Origin: Tetrastigma voinierianum
Taxonomy: Eukaryota; Streptophyta; Magnoliopsida; Vitales; Vitaceae
Length of the DNA stretch: 64,000 bases
Assembly (NCBI GenBank): GCA_016808115.1
Contig: JAEQBH010005282.1
Location: forward strand, 1 to 64,000
Direction of reading: 5' to 3'
Under the pieces are notes generated by a model. It did no database searches. It saw only the letters and a program-made list of their open reading frames with translations, and was not told the origin of the DNA. The translations under genes were made by a program, and so were the position numbers. Shown here piece after piece: positions 1 to 10,499 of this stretch; the stretch's first letter is position 1, and each line of letters opens with the position of its first letter.

Positions 1-1338
1 CGTTGGGCCAAGACTTAAAGTCCGAGTACTTTCATGAGGGCTACGCGTGACACCGGAAACTCCAAGTTTCACGAGGTTTTGCGTGAGGAGGCTTGTGCAA
101 GCCGAAAGCCTGGACCCATATGTCCGTGGACTTTCTGGGCTCACGCCCAAGAGGTAGTGGATTCTTCCTACTTTATTTATTTTCCATTATAGGGCTATTC
201 GTCAGTTTTAATGCCCTAAGGGGCTGTTGGGACGTTTTTTCCCTAAGGGGTTGTTTGGCAAATTAATGGGTTATGGGAATAGTGCCCTGTTTTGACTCTA
301 TACGATGTCCAATTTTTGGGGCTGATTTTGTTAGAAAAAGGAAAATTGTGGACTCAAGATCCCTTCAAGGAAATCAGATCCCTATATGAGAACTTGATGT
401 TAGGCTTTGAATCACCTAAATAGGGACCTCTATAACCTGCTATGGTCCGTTTCCGACTAACCCTAAGCTGCCCTCACGAACCTACTATCTAGGTTTTTAG
501 GACTGATTTTCGGCTGGGAAAGTAAGAATTTGGACTAGCATCCTTTAAGGAACTTGTATCTATATCTGAGAATTTGATGCTAGGCTTTTGAATCACCTAA
601 ATCGGACCTCTATAACCCAAGTTATGGTCCGTTTTCCGGGATTGCTACAACTTAGGTTGTTTAATGATTTGTGTTCAGATTTTTGCCACAATTGGTATAT
701 GATTGTAGTATATCATTGCTTGAATTGAGTGATATACTTGGTTGAAATCAGGTGAAGCCACCGTGTGTTCTAATGGCTCGGGGCTTCAGGATGTGCTTGT
801 ATGAATAAGACCATTACATGGCTTATTGTAGGCTAGTTGTGGACATGTCTTGTCACAATTCAGCCTAAAGGTTGATGGATGTGGCTACTCAAGTAGTAGT
901 GACTTGTGATGTCAATGTATGCGTGTATTGATACGATGGCATGAATTGTATGATATATTTGGAATTTATATGCTTTTGATATAACACCAAAATGATGCAT
1001 AGGTAATTGCATGAGTAGCATGCACATATAGCACTCCATCATATCCGTAGCATGGTATGAATGAGCAATGGCATGATTGTATTGCATTACGCACCAGGAC
1101 ATCACATGATACGGGTGTGAGTGCATGGTAGAGATCGAAGCACCGTGTTTGCTGCTTGCGTTCGGCGGTATGTCAGGTACATGGTTGATCGACACTCGTG
1201 CTTGTGTCTGGCGGTGGGCTCGTAACACGTGGACAACGTCCAAAATGAGTCTCACGGTTTTAAATAAGAATGATTGGGTCCCAATGAGGGGACGTATCAA
1301 GGTGGTGCCGAGTAATCTCGGTGTCCACGAGTAGTTGG
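1..1338 (+). mobile_element. Element A 5' LTR, left part
   Basis: This stretch aligns with the 3' LTR: the block around 1-880 resembles 9684-10499, and 893-1260 resembles 17237-17610. It stays uninterrupted at about 890-912, where the 3' LTR was hit by element B, so it serves as the empty-site reference. It contains the paired motif blocks with 'ggacctctataac' at 430 and 604. It breaks at 1338, where another LTR beginning TGTAAAACCC starts. Minus-strand open frames here are chance. Confidence 0.8.
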
Positions 1339-2689
1339 TGTAAAACCCTAGAAAATCTAAATTTTCTAAAGAAGGGTAAACGGGTATTTCGGGTCAGAAC
1401 CGAATTTCTAGATCTATGATGACGAAACGGACTTCATTGTGGAAATCTTCTCGTGAAATCTAGCTACTACATCGAATTTAGTCGAATTCCGAGATAGTCG
1501 AAATTTCAGGTTTTTCGAGGCATCGAGGGTAGTACGGGACACTTGGCACTTGTTGAGTGGCTCACAGTGTGCCACATGTCAAGTGCAGAATAAGTCAAAC
1601 AAATAACTCAAATGGGGCCATGTGAGACATGTGTCACCATATGATTGGATGGAAATCCAAGGTAGATGGATAAATGGATAGGGGTAATCCAAGGAGCTAA
1701 GAGGATGACAAGTGGAATGAGAGGACATCCCACTTGACCCATCTCGGACCAAAGGGTGGGATGGGAGAGAGGAGGAAAAAGAGAAGGAAAGAAAGAGAGA
1801 GTTGTAGAGAGAGAAGTTCTACCTTCTCTCTAAATTTTTCGACGATCGGACCGACGATTTTAGGCGGAGCAAGAGGGAAAGTTTATCCTCGCAGCTAGAG
1901 CCTCACATTGAGACCGAAATTGGGGAGTTTTGACAAACTCCAAGAGGTAGGGGTTTTCTCCTACTTGGTTTAGTCATTGGCTAAGAACTATAAAAATATT
2001 TGGAGTGTTTGGGGCTTGTATGGCCGTAATTTTTCAGTCCCAAAGATTGGAACTGAGTGATTGCCTCTGTGGGATTGCTTTCAACAGCCTTGACTGCGGT
2101 TTTTTCTGGGGCAAACACACAAATTGCTTGATTGTTGATTGGCACAAGTGTGCTGTTTTTGGTGTTATTGCTAAAAAATGAATAACATGCGAATTGTGTG
2201 AATTATGTTAGTATATGCATGCATGATATATTAACATTAATTGGCATGAAATGGCATATTGCATTTCATATGATAGGACACCAGAGAACAAAGAAAGGAG
2301 TACGATATGGTTTCTGAGGCTAAAAAATTATTTATCGGAGTATGTCCACTATAATATATTGGAGGGTTGGCCAACAATTATTTATCGGAGTATGTCCACT
2401 ATAATATATCGGAGGGTTGTCCACATAATTATTTATCGGAGTATGTCCATAAAAATATATATAGGAGGGTTGTCCACAAACGAATAAATATCTTCTTTGA
2501 AAAATGATCGATCAAGTACATGGAAAATTACGTGAGGGAGTCGGTGAGGACTCGAGGAATGGATCGTACGTAGACATTCGGGCAGTGGTTATGCATGAAT
2601 TACTTGAATGTTTGTTTGGTTGCCATTGCATGAGCACTTAGGTGGGGAGTAACCCACGTAGGAAAATTCAACTACTGGGCATTGCTCAC
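1339..2689 (+). mobile_element. Nested LTR fragment, first half of insertion in A 5' LTR
   Basis: It begins TGTAAAACCCTAGAAAATC, a typical start for the LTRs in this window, and carries the shared block GATGACGAAACGGA at about 1421. The 2150-2280 stretch resembles 20270-20400 of solo LTR N. It stops abruptly near 2689, after 'gggcattgctcac', and a different LTR continues about 150 bp in from its own start. That looks like a recombination or deletion joint. The left flank GTTGG (1334-1338) roughly matches GCTGG just after 5003. Confidence 0.7.
2320..2490 (+). repeat. Tandem repeat of about 60 bp inside LTR
   Basis: Three imperfect units read 'ttatttatcggagtatgtcc' followed by a 'ggagggttg(t/g)cca' segment. 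They are the plus-strand form of the sub-repeats seen in inverse orientation in the LTRs of M, H and E. Confidence 0.75.
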
Positions 2690-2817
2690 CGAGATAGTCG
2701 GAATTTCATGTTTTTCTAGACATCGGGTGTCAGGTGACACATGGCATGACATGTGGTGCACTTGTGTGAATAACTCACATTGAGCCAAGTGTCAAGTGGA
2801 AGAAATAATGGAAAAGA

Positions 2818-2880
2818 AAAAAAAATAAATAAATAAGGAAAAGAAAAATTAAATAAATAAATAAATAAATAAAACATAAA
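2818..2880 (+). repeat. (TAAA)n-type low-complexity tract
   Basis: AAAT/TAAA tetranucleotide runs interrupted by 'ggaaaagaaaaa'. Homologous tracts of different length lie at 10770-10830 and 13640-13720 in the B LTRs. Confidence 0.85.
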
Positions 2881-3639
2881 AGTAAAAAAAAGAAAGCAAA
2901 AGGGGGAGGGCGTCCGGGAGAGTTAGCGTGAATAGAGACAGAAGATATTTTTATTTTTTTTTCTCTTCGCTTCTCTCTAAGATCTACGAGTAACGGACTG
3001 TTAGTTTTCATCTATAACAAAAAGATCTACGCAACGAAAGCACTGCGGTACCAAAATCTTGGAGTTTCATCAAACTTCACGAGGTAGAGAATTTTCCTAC
3101 TTGTGTTATTTCTAGTCTAAAGGCCATTTAATGGTTTGGGATTGGCTTAGAGGCCGTGAAAGGCCGTAAATTTCCTACCCCCACCCTTTTGACTGAGTAT
3201 AGGAATTTTAGGAATTTTCGATTATTTTCAAACAACCGGTTGAATTTCGGTGACTGTTCGCACAACTGGCTGAATTTTGGACTGCTTATGACAAACTGGA
3301 CAGGGATTTTCAGACTTTTTCTGAGCAGTCCCAGACTGTGTTGAGGTTTGGTTTTGATCCCGTGACTGGTCTTGGCTTTGTGGTGCGCTTTGGGTATCCC
3401 AATAATCTGTACGATGAACCGTGAAGGGACTAAGAGGTGCCCCTGCTTTTTTATGGGTCCGAGATTTGGTCATTTTGTGTGTTATTGTTGGAAAATGTGA
3501 ATAACATGTCATTAGGTGTGCATTTTGTTAATATATGTGCGCTTAAATATATTAATATTTAATTGTCGCTTAAACGACATATTGCATTTCATATGTACTG
3601 GAGCACCCTAGAACCGTAGGTGTGAGTGCATGACATGTT

Positions 3640-3818
3640 TTTTGGAGGGTTGACTCATAATTGATTATCGGAGTATGTCCACAAACGAACAAAAATTTGA
3701 GGGTTGTCAAAGAAAATTATATCGGAAAGTTGTCCGAAGAATTGCTTTGGAAAGTTGTCCAACAGTTCACGTCGGAGGATGTCCAATGGAATGTTTCGGA
3801 GAGTTGTCCAACAACTCA
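3640..3818 (+). repeat. 25-bp sub-repeat array in LTR
   Basis: About seven consecutive units of 24-29 bp share the core 'cggaaagttgtccaa'. Starts lie near 3643, 3669, 3698, 3724, 3749, 3774 and 3798. The same array is visible at 11605-11780 and 14450-14628. Confidence 0.7.
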
Positions 3819-4189
3819 TGTGACGCCCCAATTTCCGGGTCCGCATACGCGGGATGTCGGGTAACCTACCCTATCTGACAAATTCCAGAGTCTCCTTTGT
3901 ACGGAGAGCTCTACCCAGATACATCACCTGTAATATAACCTGTCCCATTCAACATCAATCACATGATATCTATATCTGAGTGAAAACGGCCTCTTGGGCC
4001 CATACCCCAATACTCATCATAATACATCAACTATATCCAATAGTTTCAAAAGAGTTAATCAATTCTCTTTTATACAACATATATTAAAATTCTAAAATTC
4101 TAATACATGTATACATCACAAACCAGCTCACAAATTCGCTCTTTCTTCTAAGCGGCCTCTATGACGAGCCGTCTCTTCGTGCGCTCCCT
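3819..4189 (-). mobile_element. Truncated minus-strand LTR (M family)
   Basis: It begins TGTGACGCCCCAATTTCCGG, the terminal sequence of the minus-strand LTRs, and aligns with 14629-15020 of M over about 370 bp. It is preceded by ACTCA, as M is. It is cut off at about 4189, at an inverted repeat, so most of this LTR is missing. Confidence 0.75.
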
Positions 4190-4210
4190 GTACTTGAAAA
4201 TATCAAGTAC
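4190..4210. repeat. Inverted repeat at truncation joint
   Basis: GTACTTGA and TCAAGTAC are perfect 8-bp arms around a 5-nt spacer. The repeat sits exactly where the minus-strand LTR fragment ends and plus-oriented sequence resumes. Confidence 0.8.
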
Positions 4211-5003
4211 TGAAGGTGCACCTAGGGATGGAACGCATCCGAGGACCTAGTGGCGAAAAAAAGGCCAGATTAGGCCTCATTTTTGTATTATGTAACTTTT
4301 GGGTAGAAATACCCAGTTTTGTACTGTGTAAAGAATGAAGAGTTGTAATTAAACTCTTTTTATATAATATATACATTTTGGCAAGTTTTCCAGGTTCTAG
4401 TGACCTTTGTGGGAATAAGGCTAATCTCTGTTGGTTTTACAGTATGTAGAACAAAAAGGAAAAAGTGAAAGGGAGCGAACGAGGTGGGCTACTGCCCATT
4501 TCCCGCTTGGGTCGCGACACAAAGGTGTCGTGACAGTGTGGGCGACATATTGCACGAGCAGGCACGCCAAGGCAGACGATCGAGGGCCTCAGGAAATGCC
4601 ACAAGCAGCGCATTTGAAGGCCTATCGTGGATGGGCGCCTGCCACGCACATAGGACCCCTCGCGCGAAGAGATATCAAGGTCGCGGCAGACCTCGTGTCA
4701 TGGCTGTGGGGCTGGAGTTGGGCTGGGTTGGTCGGTGGGTCGCGGATAGTCTTGTGTCGCGGACAGTGGGCTGCATACGACAAACTTCTCAAGGACCCTA
4801 TCGCGATGCAGGCTCTCGCCGCCATGCAGTCTTCCGCGGGGTGTCGTGACAAGGGTCGGGCGCTTGTCGCGACCGAGCGAGGACAGAGCACTTAGCGGCG
4901 AGTGCAGTACACGCACAAACTTGCAACAATTCACCGCTTCAGTTACCGCTCACGGGCACTAAAAAAGTACAAAATCGAATTTCGGATTCGGGGGCGTTCT
5001 CAC
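4211..5003 (+). mobile_element. Right part of the composite insertion in A 5' LTR
   Basis: This stretch carries an AT-rich part (4260-4440), a GC-rich island (4450-4930) and an end 'ggattcgggggcgttctcac' resembling other LTR ends such as 'ggattggggcgtcaca' at 34841. The island contains repeated TGTCGCGAC/TGTCGTGAC motifs. The open frame of 154 codons at 4431-4895 has no recognisable domain and overlaps open frames on both strands, as GC-rich DNA does; I do not call it a gene. Confidence 0.55.
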
Positions 5004-5100
5004 TGTGCTGGTCCGATGCCAATACTTAGGTGCACAATTACCTAAGATAGATTCACTGTCAATTTGTCAACCCGGACCCTCGGCTTTGGGGGGTGTCATA
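5004..5100 (+). mobile_element. Element A 5' LTR, right end
   Basis: The segment from 'tgctggtccgatgccaatac' to TGTCATA matches the end of the 3' LTR at 18640-18733. A primer binding site follows directly, which fixes this as the inner end of the 5' LTR. Confidence 0.75.
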
Positions 5101-5102
5101 GC

Positions 5103-5120
5103 TTGGTATCGCAGCTTAGG
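5103..5120 (+). promoter_or_regulatory. Primer binding site of element A
   Basis: TTGGTATCGCAGCTTAGG lies 2 bp inside the LTR end. It resembles the initiator-Met tRNA 3' complement used by plant Ty3/gypsy elements (TGGTATCAGAGC), with A-to-C and G-to-C-like changes in the centre. Minus-strand DNA synthesis would start here. Confidence 0.75.
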
Positions 5121-5710
5121 GTAAACGATTACTCAGTGAGCTCGTGTGGTGATTCATTAAGTATGGTCCTCCGATACTAGCTCGCCTCGCCTAGGTATCG
5201 CGAACCTGCACACAAGTACCGAGGGCTGAAGGGCATGAGTCTAGGATGATAAGTATATAGTATAGAGCTTAGGGTTATGAATGCCTAGAGCTCAGGTCTC
5301 GATATTTGCATCATAGCTTGCATCGTGAAATAGTATGTAGTTACTTAGAAAAGGATGGGCATTGAGTTTAGACTATTGCATGCATTGTACATTTTATGTT
5401 GCACTACATGATTGTGGATTAGCGTGATCAGGTGTTACAAATTGGCGTGAAAAATAGTGTACATGGTTTGATGTATATAGGAAAAGTTGGAATACTAGGG
5501 TTAAAAACATAGCTTGGGGATTCGAAACAAACTCGAACATGATAGTTCAGAATTGAATTGTATTAGCGCTTGACATTACGCACCACTAAGGAAAAAGGGA
5601 TTAACGGTGTGGTTCATGAGGTTAAAGTCTATTAGTGGTTGGCATGTGCACTATTAGTTAGATTGAGATAGAAATTTGATAAATCTCAATTTGCTATTTG
5701 ACATGTGTAG
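5121..5710 (+). other. Untranslated leader of element A
   Basis: No coding signal was found between the PBS and the gag start codon. Part of it (5420-5710) is homologous to the leader of B (12755-13095), including 'gatcaggtgttaca' and 'tgtgtagatgg' at the start codon. Confidence 0.7.
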
Positions 5711-6440
5711 ATGGCAAGTCGATGACGAGGACGTAGAGGTCGTCCATGGGGCGATAGCCAAACCATCACCCGTTTTTTACCAGCAAGCCTATATGGAGGC
5801 TATGGGCGCTGCGTTTACCAGCATTGCACAGGCTAGTGTAGTTAGAGGTCAAGGAGGGTCAAATAACCTCCAGAGGCTTGAGGGACATCATCCTTCTGCC
5901 CTCGAGGGAGGAGGAGACCCAATGGTGGCGGGTAATTGTTTCCGACGAGTAAAGAAGGATACAGGTTTTAATGATAAGAGGAAGGAGAGCCAACCTTCTT
6001 CTAACCTGGTGGCGAAGACTTTATGCTTAGCACTGATCTCGTGGGACGTGGTCGTGCCATTAAGGCCAAGGCCAAGGTCAATCATTTAGGGGTGGGAGAC
6101 ACTTCAAGGCTCCTAGCCAGTCAGGGTAGAGAGCGTGTTTCCATTGCCATCAATGGACACTTTAGATGGGATTGCCCTCACAGGCAAGGATCCCAGAGTT
6201 TTGGGACGCCATAGTCCCAGCCATCAGTGGGACACAAGGACGTTGCTTTATTCCTTCTAACTCCAAAGATGGGCCAGTGGAACCGTATCGCCTCCCAAGC
6301 AGTGCCGCACAAGCACCGACTACTTCTCAAACGGGCCACATGGGCTAGGTAGGGCATGGGTTAGGGTCAAGGCCGTGGACCTTCACCAGAGACTTCCTGT
6401 AGACCTAGGGCGCATCTACACCGTGGTATTGCAGTGCTGT
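5711..6440 (+). pseudogene. Element A gag, broken and internally deleted
   Basis: Gag forms the particle that packages element RNA. The start ATG at 5711 is chosen because the same 'tgtgtagatgg' context precedes gag in B. The first residues are in shifted frames but encode the Arg/Gly-rich start found in related elements. A Gag N-terminal segment is readable near 5870-5950 (LEGHHPSALEGGGDPMVAGN). The text then jumps to a Gag C-terminal segment, and a CCHC zinc-knuckle remnant (GHFRWDCPHRQ) follows at about 6155-6190. About 200 residues of the central gag domain appear to be missing, and at least two frameshifts are present. Confidence 0.75.
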
Positions 6441-6790
6441 TTGGGTGCACTACCGATGCAATGCGGTACGCTTTTATTCTCGTACGTCTTGACAAGTGTG
6501 TTGTTTAATTCGAATGCATCATATCCATATTTATTGTTGCATCATGTGTGAAAGGTCTGGGCTTAGAGGTTGAAACCTTGGAAAAGCCATGGTATGTGAA
6601 TTCTCCCCTAGGGACTGGGGCGAGTGTGGATCTGATATGTCGATCAGTGGAGTTAGAGATTCCAGCACCCGCTCACCGTGGACCTCGAGTTACGGATACG
6701 CCGGGAAGCTCGATGTCATCCTCGATGAACTGCTGACGGCCCATCAAGTCGTCCTTTGATTGTGATCGTAGGAGGGTTACTACTACAATA
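6441..6790 (+). pseudogene. Element A retropepsin-like protease remnant
   Basis: The aspartic protease matures the Gag-Pol polyprotein. At 6503-6517 the usual Asp-Ser/Thr-Gly active-site triplet reads Asn-Ser-Asn, so the catalytic Asp is lost. Downstream at 6553-6660 the flank 'LGLEVETLEKPWYVNSPLGT' is readable. At about 6700-6770 comes the end-of-protease segment that in D reads FDVILGMDWL, here with frameshifts. It is not a working enzyme. Confidence 0.7.
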
Positions 6791-6889
6791 ATCGGATGTG
6801 ATTGTGTTACGCGAAGGAGGATAAGTACGACGCTTTACCCTGCCACGACGCTTTCAGCTGGCACGACAACTGGATATGGCGCAGAAAGC

Positions 6890-7055
6890 TCACCCTGCAG
6901 GACGAGGGAGACAGGCTCGATCTACCTCGGGTAGTTTGCGAGAGTGAGGATATTTTTCCAGATGAGCTAACGAGATTACCTCCGTAGAGGGATGTAGACT
7001 TCTGTGTTGAGTTACACCCTGGTACGTCGCCTATTTTTATGACTAAGATGGGATG
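6890..7055 (+). pseudogene. Element A PR-RT linker and RT N-terminus
   Basis: The segment EDIFPDELTRLPP (about 6946-6987) followed by ELHPGTSPI (about 7008-7038) is the standard linker before Ty3/gypsy reverse transcriptase. It is in two frames. Immediately afterwards the reverse transcriptase fingers and palm, including the FxDD motif, are absent. Confidence 0.75.
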
Positions 7056-7149
7056 GCGCCGGGGTTGAGTCAAGTAGAACTCCTAAGGTCCGTGATAATG
7101 GAGTCATTTCTGACATGGCTCTTACTAGATCAAGCACTTCAGCAAGAGG

Positions 7150-7620
7150 CGCTTCGGTTCTGTTTACTAGGAAAGAGGTCAAATTCGAGAGGAATGACCT
7201 GTGTGAGAATGCATTCTAGGAAATTGAAAATGAGGCTCAATTCAACTCTTGTTTTGATAGTCCCAGAAAGGGAACAGAGGTATACAGTATATTATGATGC
7301 CTCCAAAGACGAACTGGGATGTGTTTTGATGCAGTCCGGGAGGGTGGTGGCTTATGGTTCGCCATTGTCTCGCTTTAAAGGCTCGCACTACCTATACGGT
7401 GAGCAATTTGAGGTGTTTTCAGACCACAAGAGTTTGAAGTACATTCTTACATAGCGGGACCTCAACATGAGGCAATGCAAATGGATGGAGTATTTAGAGG
7501 ATTATGACTTCACATTGCACTACCATCCTGGTAAAGCGAATGTGGTGGCTGATGCACTCAGTCGGAAGTCACGGGAGTATCAGTCGTTTCTCGAGAGTAG
7601 CGTATGCTCTAGATTACGGG
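7150..7620 (+). pseudogene. Element A RNase H
   Basis: RNase H degrades the RNA strand during reverse transcription. The segment starts near 7155 (RT/RNase H connection, ENAF). It continues through YYDAS at about 7288 with a catalytic Asp, GCVLMQSGRVVAYGS, then a DHKSLKYI segment near 7420-7450, and ends in the ALSRKS segment near 7550-7570. A frameshift after YGS and a stop at 7452 break the frame. It joins the RT linker directly, without RT. Confidence 0.8.
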
Positions 7621-7830
7621 ATGCGACGGTTACGTGATGCTGATCAAGCTCGTGGTACTTTTGAGTCTAGTGGCTACGCCATCCTTATTGAGTTTAGTGG
7701 ATTGAGTTTGGTAGATAGTGTCCATCGTGGATCGAGTACAATCAGTATGGGTGATTTGCTATCGACCATTCACACAGATGGTAGTCTCTAGATAGGACGG
7801 GAGCTAGGCTCCTCACGACAGATTTGAGAG
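7621..7830 (+). pseudogene. RNase H-integrase spacer of element A
   Basis: The open frame at 7504-7791 continues past RNase H with no recognisable domain. In related elements a variable spacer sits here before the integrase zinc-binding segment. Confidence 0.45.
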
Positions 7831-9060
7831 GAGATCCTTGGGTGGAGTTCCATTGCTCTCAATTGGCTGCATCCGTGGTAATAAGATGTATCGTGATATT
7901 ATCAGTTTGATATCGAGCGGGAAGAAGATACGTTTGGGATTTGTTCGACGGCTGTCTCAGCGGTTAGTAGGTGTTGATCACCAGTTGCGTAGGGATACTC
8001 TAGCCACTGAGGTAGCAGAGGAAGTGGAACGCATCACGATGGATTTTGTGACTCTTTGCCACGGTCACATGAAGGTCATGTGTGGGTGGGATAATGGACC
8101 AGCCTATTACATTTTTCGCCGCGGATAACCTTCACTTCAGAATTCTACAGTTGTACTATATGAGATTGTCAAAGTTACATGGAGGCCGCCTCATCTTATC
8201 GTAATTCGTGATCCTGGAAGTTTACGGCCTCACCCTCGGAAGAGTTTCCAGAGAGCCATGGGGACACGGTTGGTGATGAGCACAACTTTTCATCCTCAAA
8301 CGAACTGTCAATCAGAGAGAACGATCCAGATGTTAGAGGACATGCTACGGGCATGTGTCCTAGATCTCAAGGGTAGTTGGGAAGAGCAATTGCCCTTGAT
8401 GAAATTCACCTACAACGATAGTTACCAAGCGAGCATATAGATGGCACCCTATGAGGTTTTGTATGGGAGGCTATGTCGATCTCCAATTTGTTGGATGAAA
8501 GGGAGAGAGATCCATCACGGTCCTGGGGGATTTGCCAGAGACACCTTGAGAAGGTGGAATGGAGTCGTGATCTTCCACCCGCCTCACAAGCCATAAGAGC
8601 TACGCCGATAGGCGGCGACGACCCCAGAGATTGAGGTGGGTGATCATGTCTTCAAGGTGATGCCTAAGAGAGGAGTAGTCAAGTTCGATAAGCAAGGAAA
8701 GCTATCGCTGAGGTATATTGGGCCCTTCGAGGTACTCGAGAGGTGGGTACTGTTGTCTAACGGTTGGCATTACCGTCGAGTTTGTCGAATGAACATGCGG
8801 TATTCCATGTCTCCATGCTCAAGAAGGACACCCCAGATCCGACACATGTAATGGGACGGGGAAGAATCTCAGAGTTGATATAGATGGAACTTTCAAGGAG
8901 GACTCGCGGTATCGCGGATAGCCGGGATCAGGTTTTGCGAAGCAAGACTGTGAGACTAGTGAAGGTGTTGTGATAGCACCGTAGAGTAGAGAAGACAACA
9001 TGGGAACACGAAGACACCATGCGTGCCAACTATCCCTTCTTGTTCAAGGAAGAAGGTATG
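7830..9060 (+). pseudogene. Element A integrase with C-terminal module
   Basis: Integrase joins element DNA to the target. ERITMDFV at about 8020-8055 marks the start of the catalytic core. The second catalytic Asp region is damaged (RDPG at about 8208). The third acidic region is well kept at 8258-8440, with TTFHPQTN, then SERTIQMLEDMLRA containing the catalytic Glu, and an intact tail to APYEVLYGR at about 8455. The GPF segment is near 8720. The C-terminal tail runs to about 9055 (ANYPFLFKEE). Several stops and shifts separate these blocks. The tail resembles chromodomain-type ends, but an aromatic cage could not be assigned. Confidence 0.8.
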
Positions 9061-9139
9061 TTTTAGTCATCGGTGTTAAATGACTGTTACATATGCATGA
9101 GATTGTGTGTGTGAGGTGGGACTCGGATGAAATTCTTTT

Positions 9140-9151
9140 AAGGGGGAAGAA
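9140..9151 (+). promoter_or_regulatory. Polypurine tract of element A
   Basis: AAGGGGGAAGAA lies directly before the 3' LTR start TGTAAAACCC. It primes plus-strand synthesis in LTR elements. Confidence 0.85.
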
Positions 9152-10499
9152 TGTAAAACCCAGAAAATCAAATTTTTCCAAAATGGAAAAATAATAAATT
9201 GTCAGAATGGTTAAGGGAAGCTTGGAAAATTCTCTAAATCTTGATGACGTAAATGAATCACGTTGGATTCTGGCCTCGTGAAATCTAGCCACCCATAAAA
9301 GTTTAGTCGAATTTGAGATAGTCGAATTTTATGGTATTCGGTGGTGAGTCGCTGACTCTAGGGATTACATTTCTTACGAAATCTCGAGTCAGAAATAATT
9401 GGGTAAAGTTCATTTAAAATAAATCGAACTTGAACTAGGACGAACATGAATTGTTTCGGGGTAGGAACGGATCCGAACGAGGATTGCGTGACACATGGCA
9501 CCATGAGAGTCACTTATCAAACTTAGCTTAAAATAAGTTAAGTTAAAAGAAAAAGAAAAGAAAGAAAGGGAAAGGAAGGAGAGAAACGGAGGGAGAGAGG
9601 GAGAGAAAAGAGAGAGAAGAGATAGAAACTCTGACTTCTCTCTAAGATTTAGGGAGCTCGAGTGGTCGTCTCGCATTGGGCCAAGACTTAAAGCCGGAGT
9701 ACTCGTCGAGGGCTATGCATGGACACTAGAAACTCCAAGTTTCACCGAGGTTTCGCGTAAGGAGGTCTGTGAAGTCGGAAGTTTAGTTCAGGAAGTGTCT
9801 CGCGGATTTCGTTGCTCACGCTCCAAGAGGTAGGAATTTTCCTATTTCTGGTTTATTTTCCATTCTAGCTTGAAAATTAATGGGTTATGGGAATAGTGCC
9901 CTGGTTGACTCCATATGATGTCCATTTAGTGGCTGATTTTCTGCTAGGAAAAAGAGAATTTGACTAGTATCCTTCAAGGAAATTGTATCCCTATATGAGA
10001 ACTTGATGTTAGGCTTTGAATCACCTATATGGGACCTCCATAACTCGCTATGGCATGTTTTCCGACGCCCTAGCCGCCATGTTTTTGGCCAACTTATCAT
10101 TCAGGTTTTCGGATTGATTTCGGCAAAAGTGAGAATTGACTACAGCATCCTTTAAGGAACTTGTAGCTCTATCTGAGAACTTCTGATGTTAGGCTTAATC
10201 ACCTAAATCGGACTCTATAACTCGCTATGGTCCGTTCGTGGATTGCTACATCTTAGGCTATTGCTTAATGATTTGTGTCCGATTTTTTCCACAATCGTAT
10301 ATGATCAGAGTATATCATTGCTTGGAATTGAGTGATATACTTGGTTGAAATTGTGTGGAAGTCAAATTGTGTGTTCTAATGGTTTAGCTTGTGATGTGTT
10401 TGTATGAATAAGGCCATTACATGGCTTATTATAGGCTAGTTGTGGACATGTCTTGTCACAATTCGTGCCGTAAGTCGACGGATGCTACCCGAGTAGTAG
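9152..10499 (+). mobile_element. Element A 3' LTR, left part
   Basis: It begins TGTAAAACCCAG after the PPT and carries a diverged copy of the shared block at 9243-9340. A purine-rich stretch (9540-9640) follows. From 9684 it repeats the start of the window. It ends with AGTAG (10495-10499), the left copy of the duplication made by element B. Confidence 0.85.

Larger units (their letters stand above)
2690..3818 (+). mobile_element. Nested LTR fragment of the B family
   Basis: It aligns along its length with 13515-14628 (3' LTR of B) and 10650-11770 (5' LTR of B): the AAAT/TAAA simple repeat near 2824-2875, the 'gggcgtccgggagagttagcg' stretch, and the region ending 'ccaacaactca'. It shares 'agacagaagatatttt' with the 3' LTR of B but not with the 5' LTR. 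It ends where a minus-strand LTR begins, at the same site as the M insertion in B. Confidence 0.75.

Noticed and set aside
860..1300. 146-codon minus-strand frame rich in His and Met
   Set aside because: It is in the A LTR, and the homologous 3' LTR (17237-17610) does not keep the frame.
4431..4895. 154-codon plus-strand frame in a GC island
   Set aside because: Several long frames overlap on both strands, codon content follows GC composition, and no domain is recognisable; it lies inside LTR-type sequence.
5103..5120. tRNA-like sequence near the LTR ends
   Set aside because: Only the 3' complement of an initiator-Met tRNA is present, as a primer binding site; no cloverleaf surrounds it.
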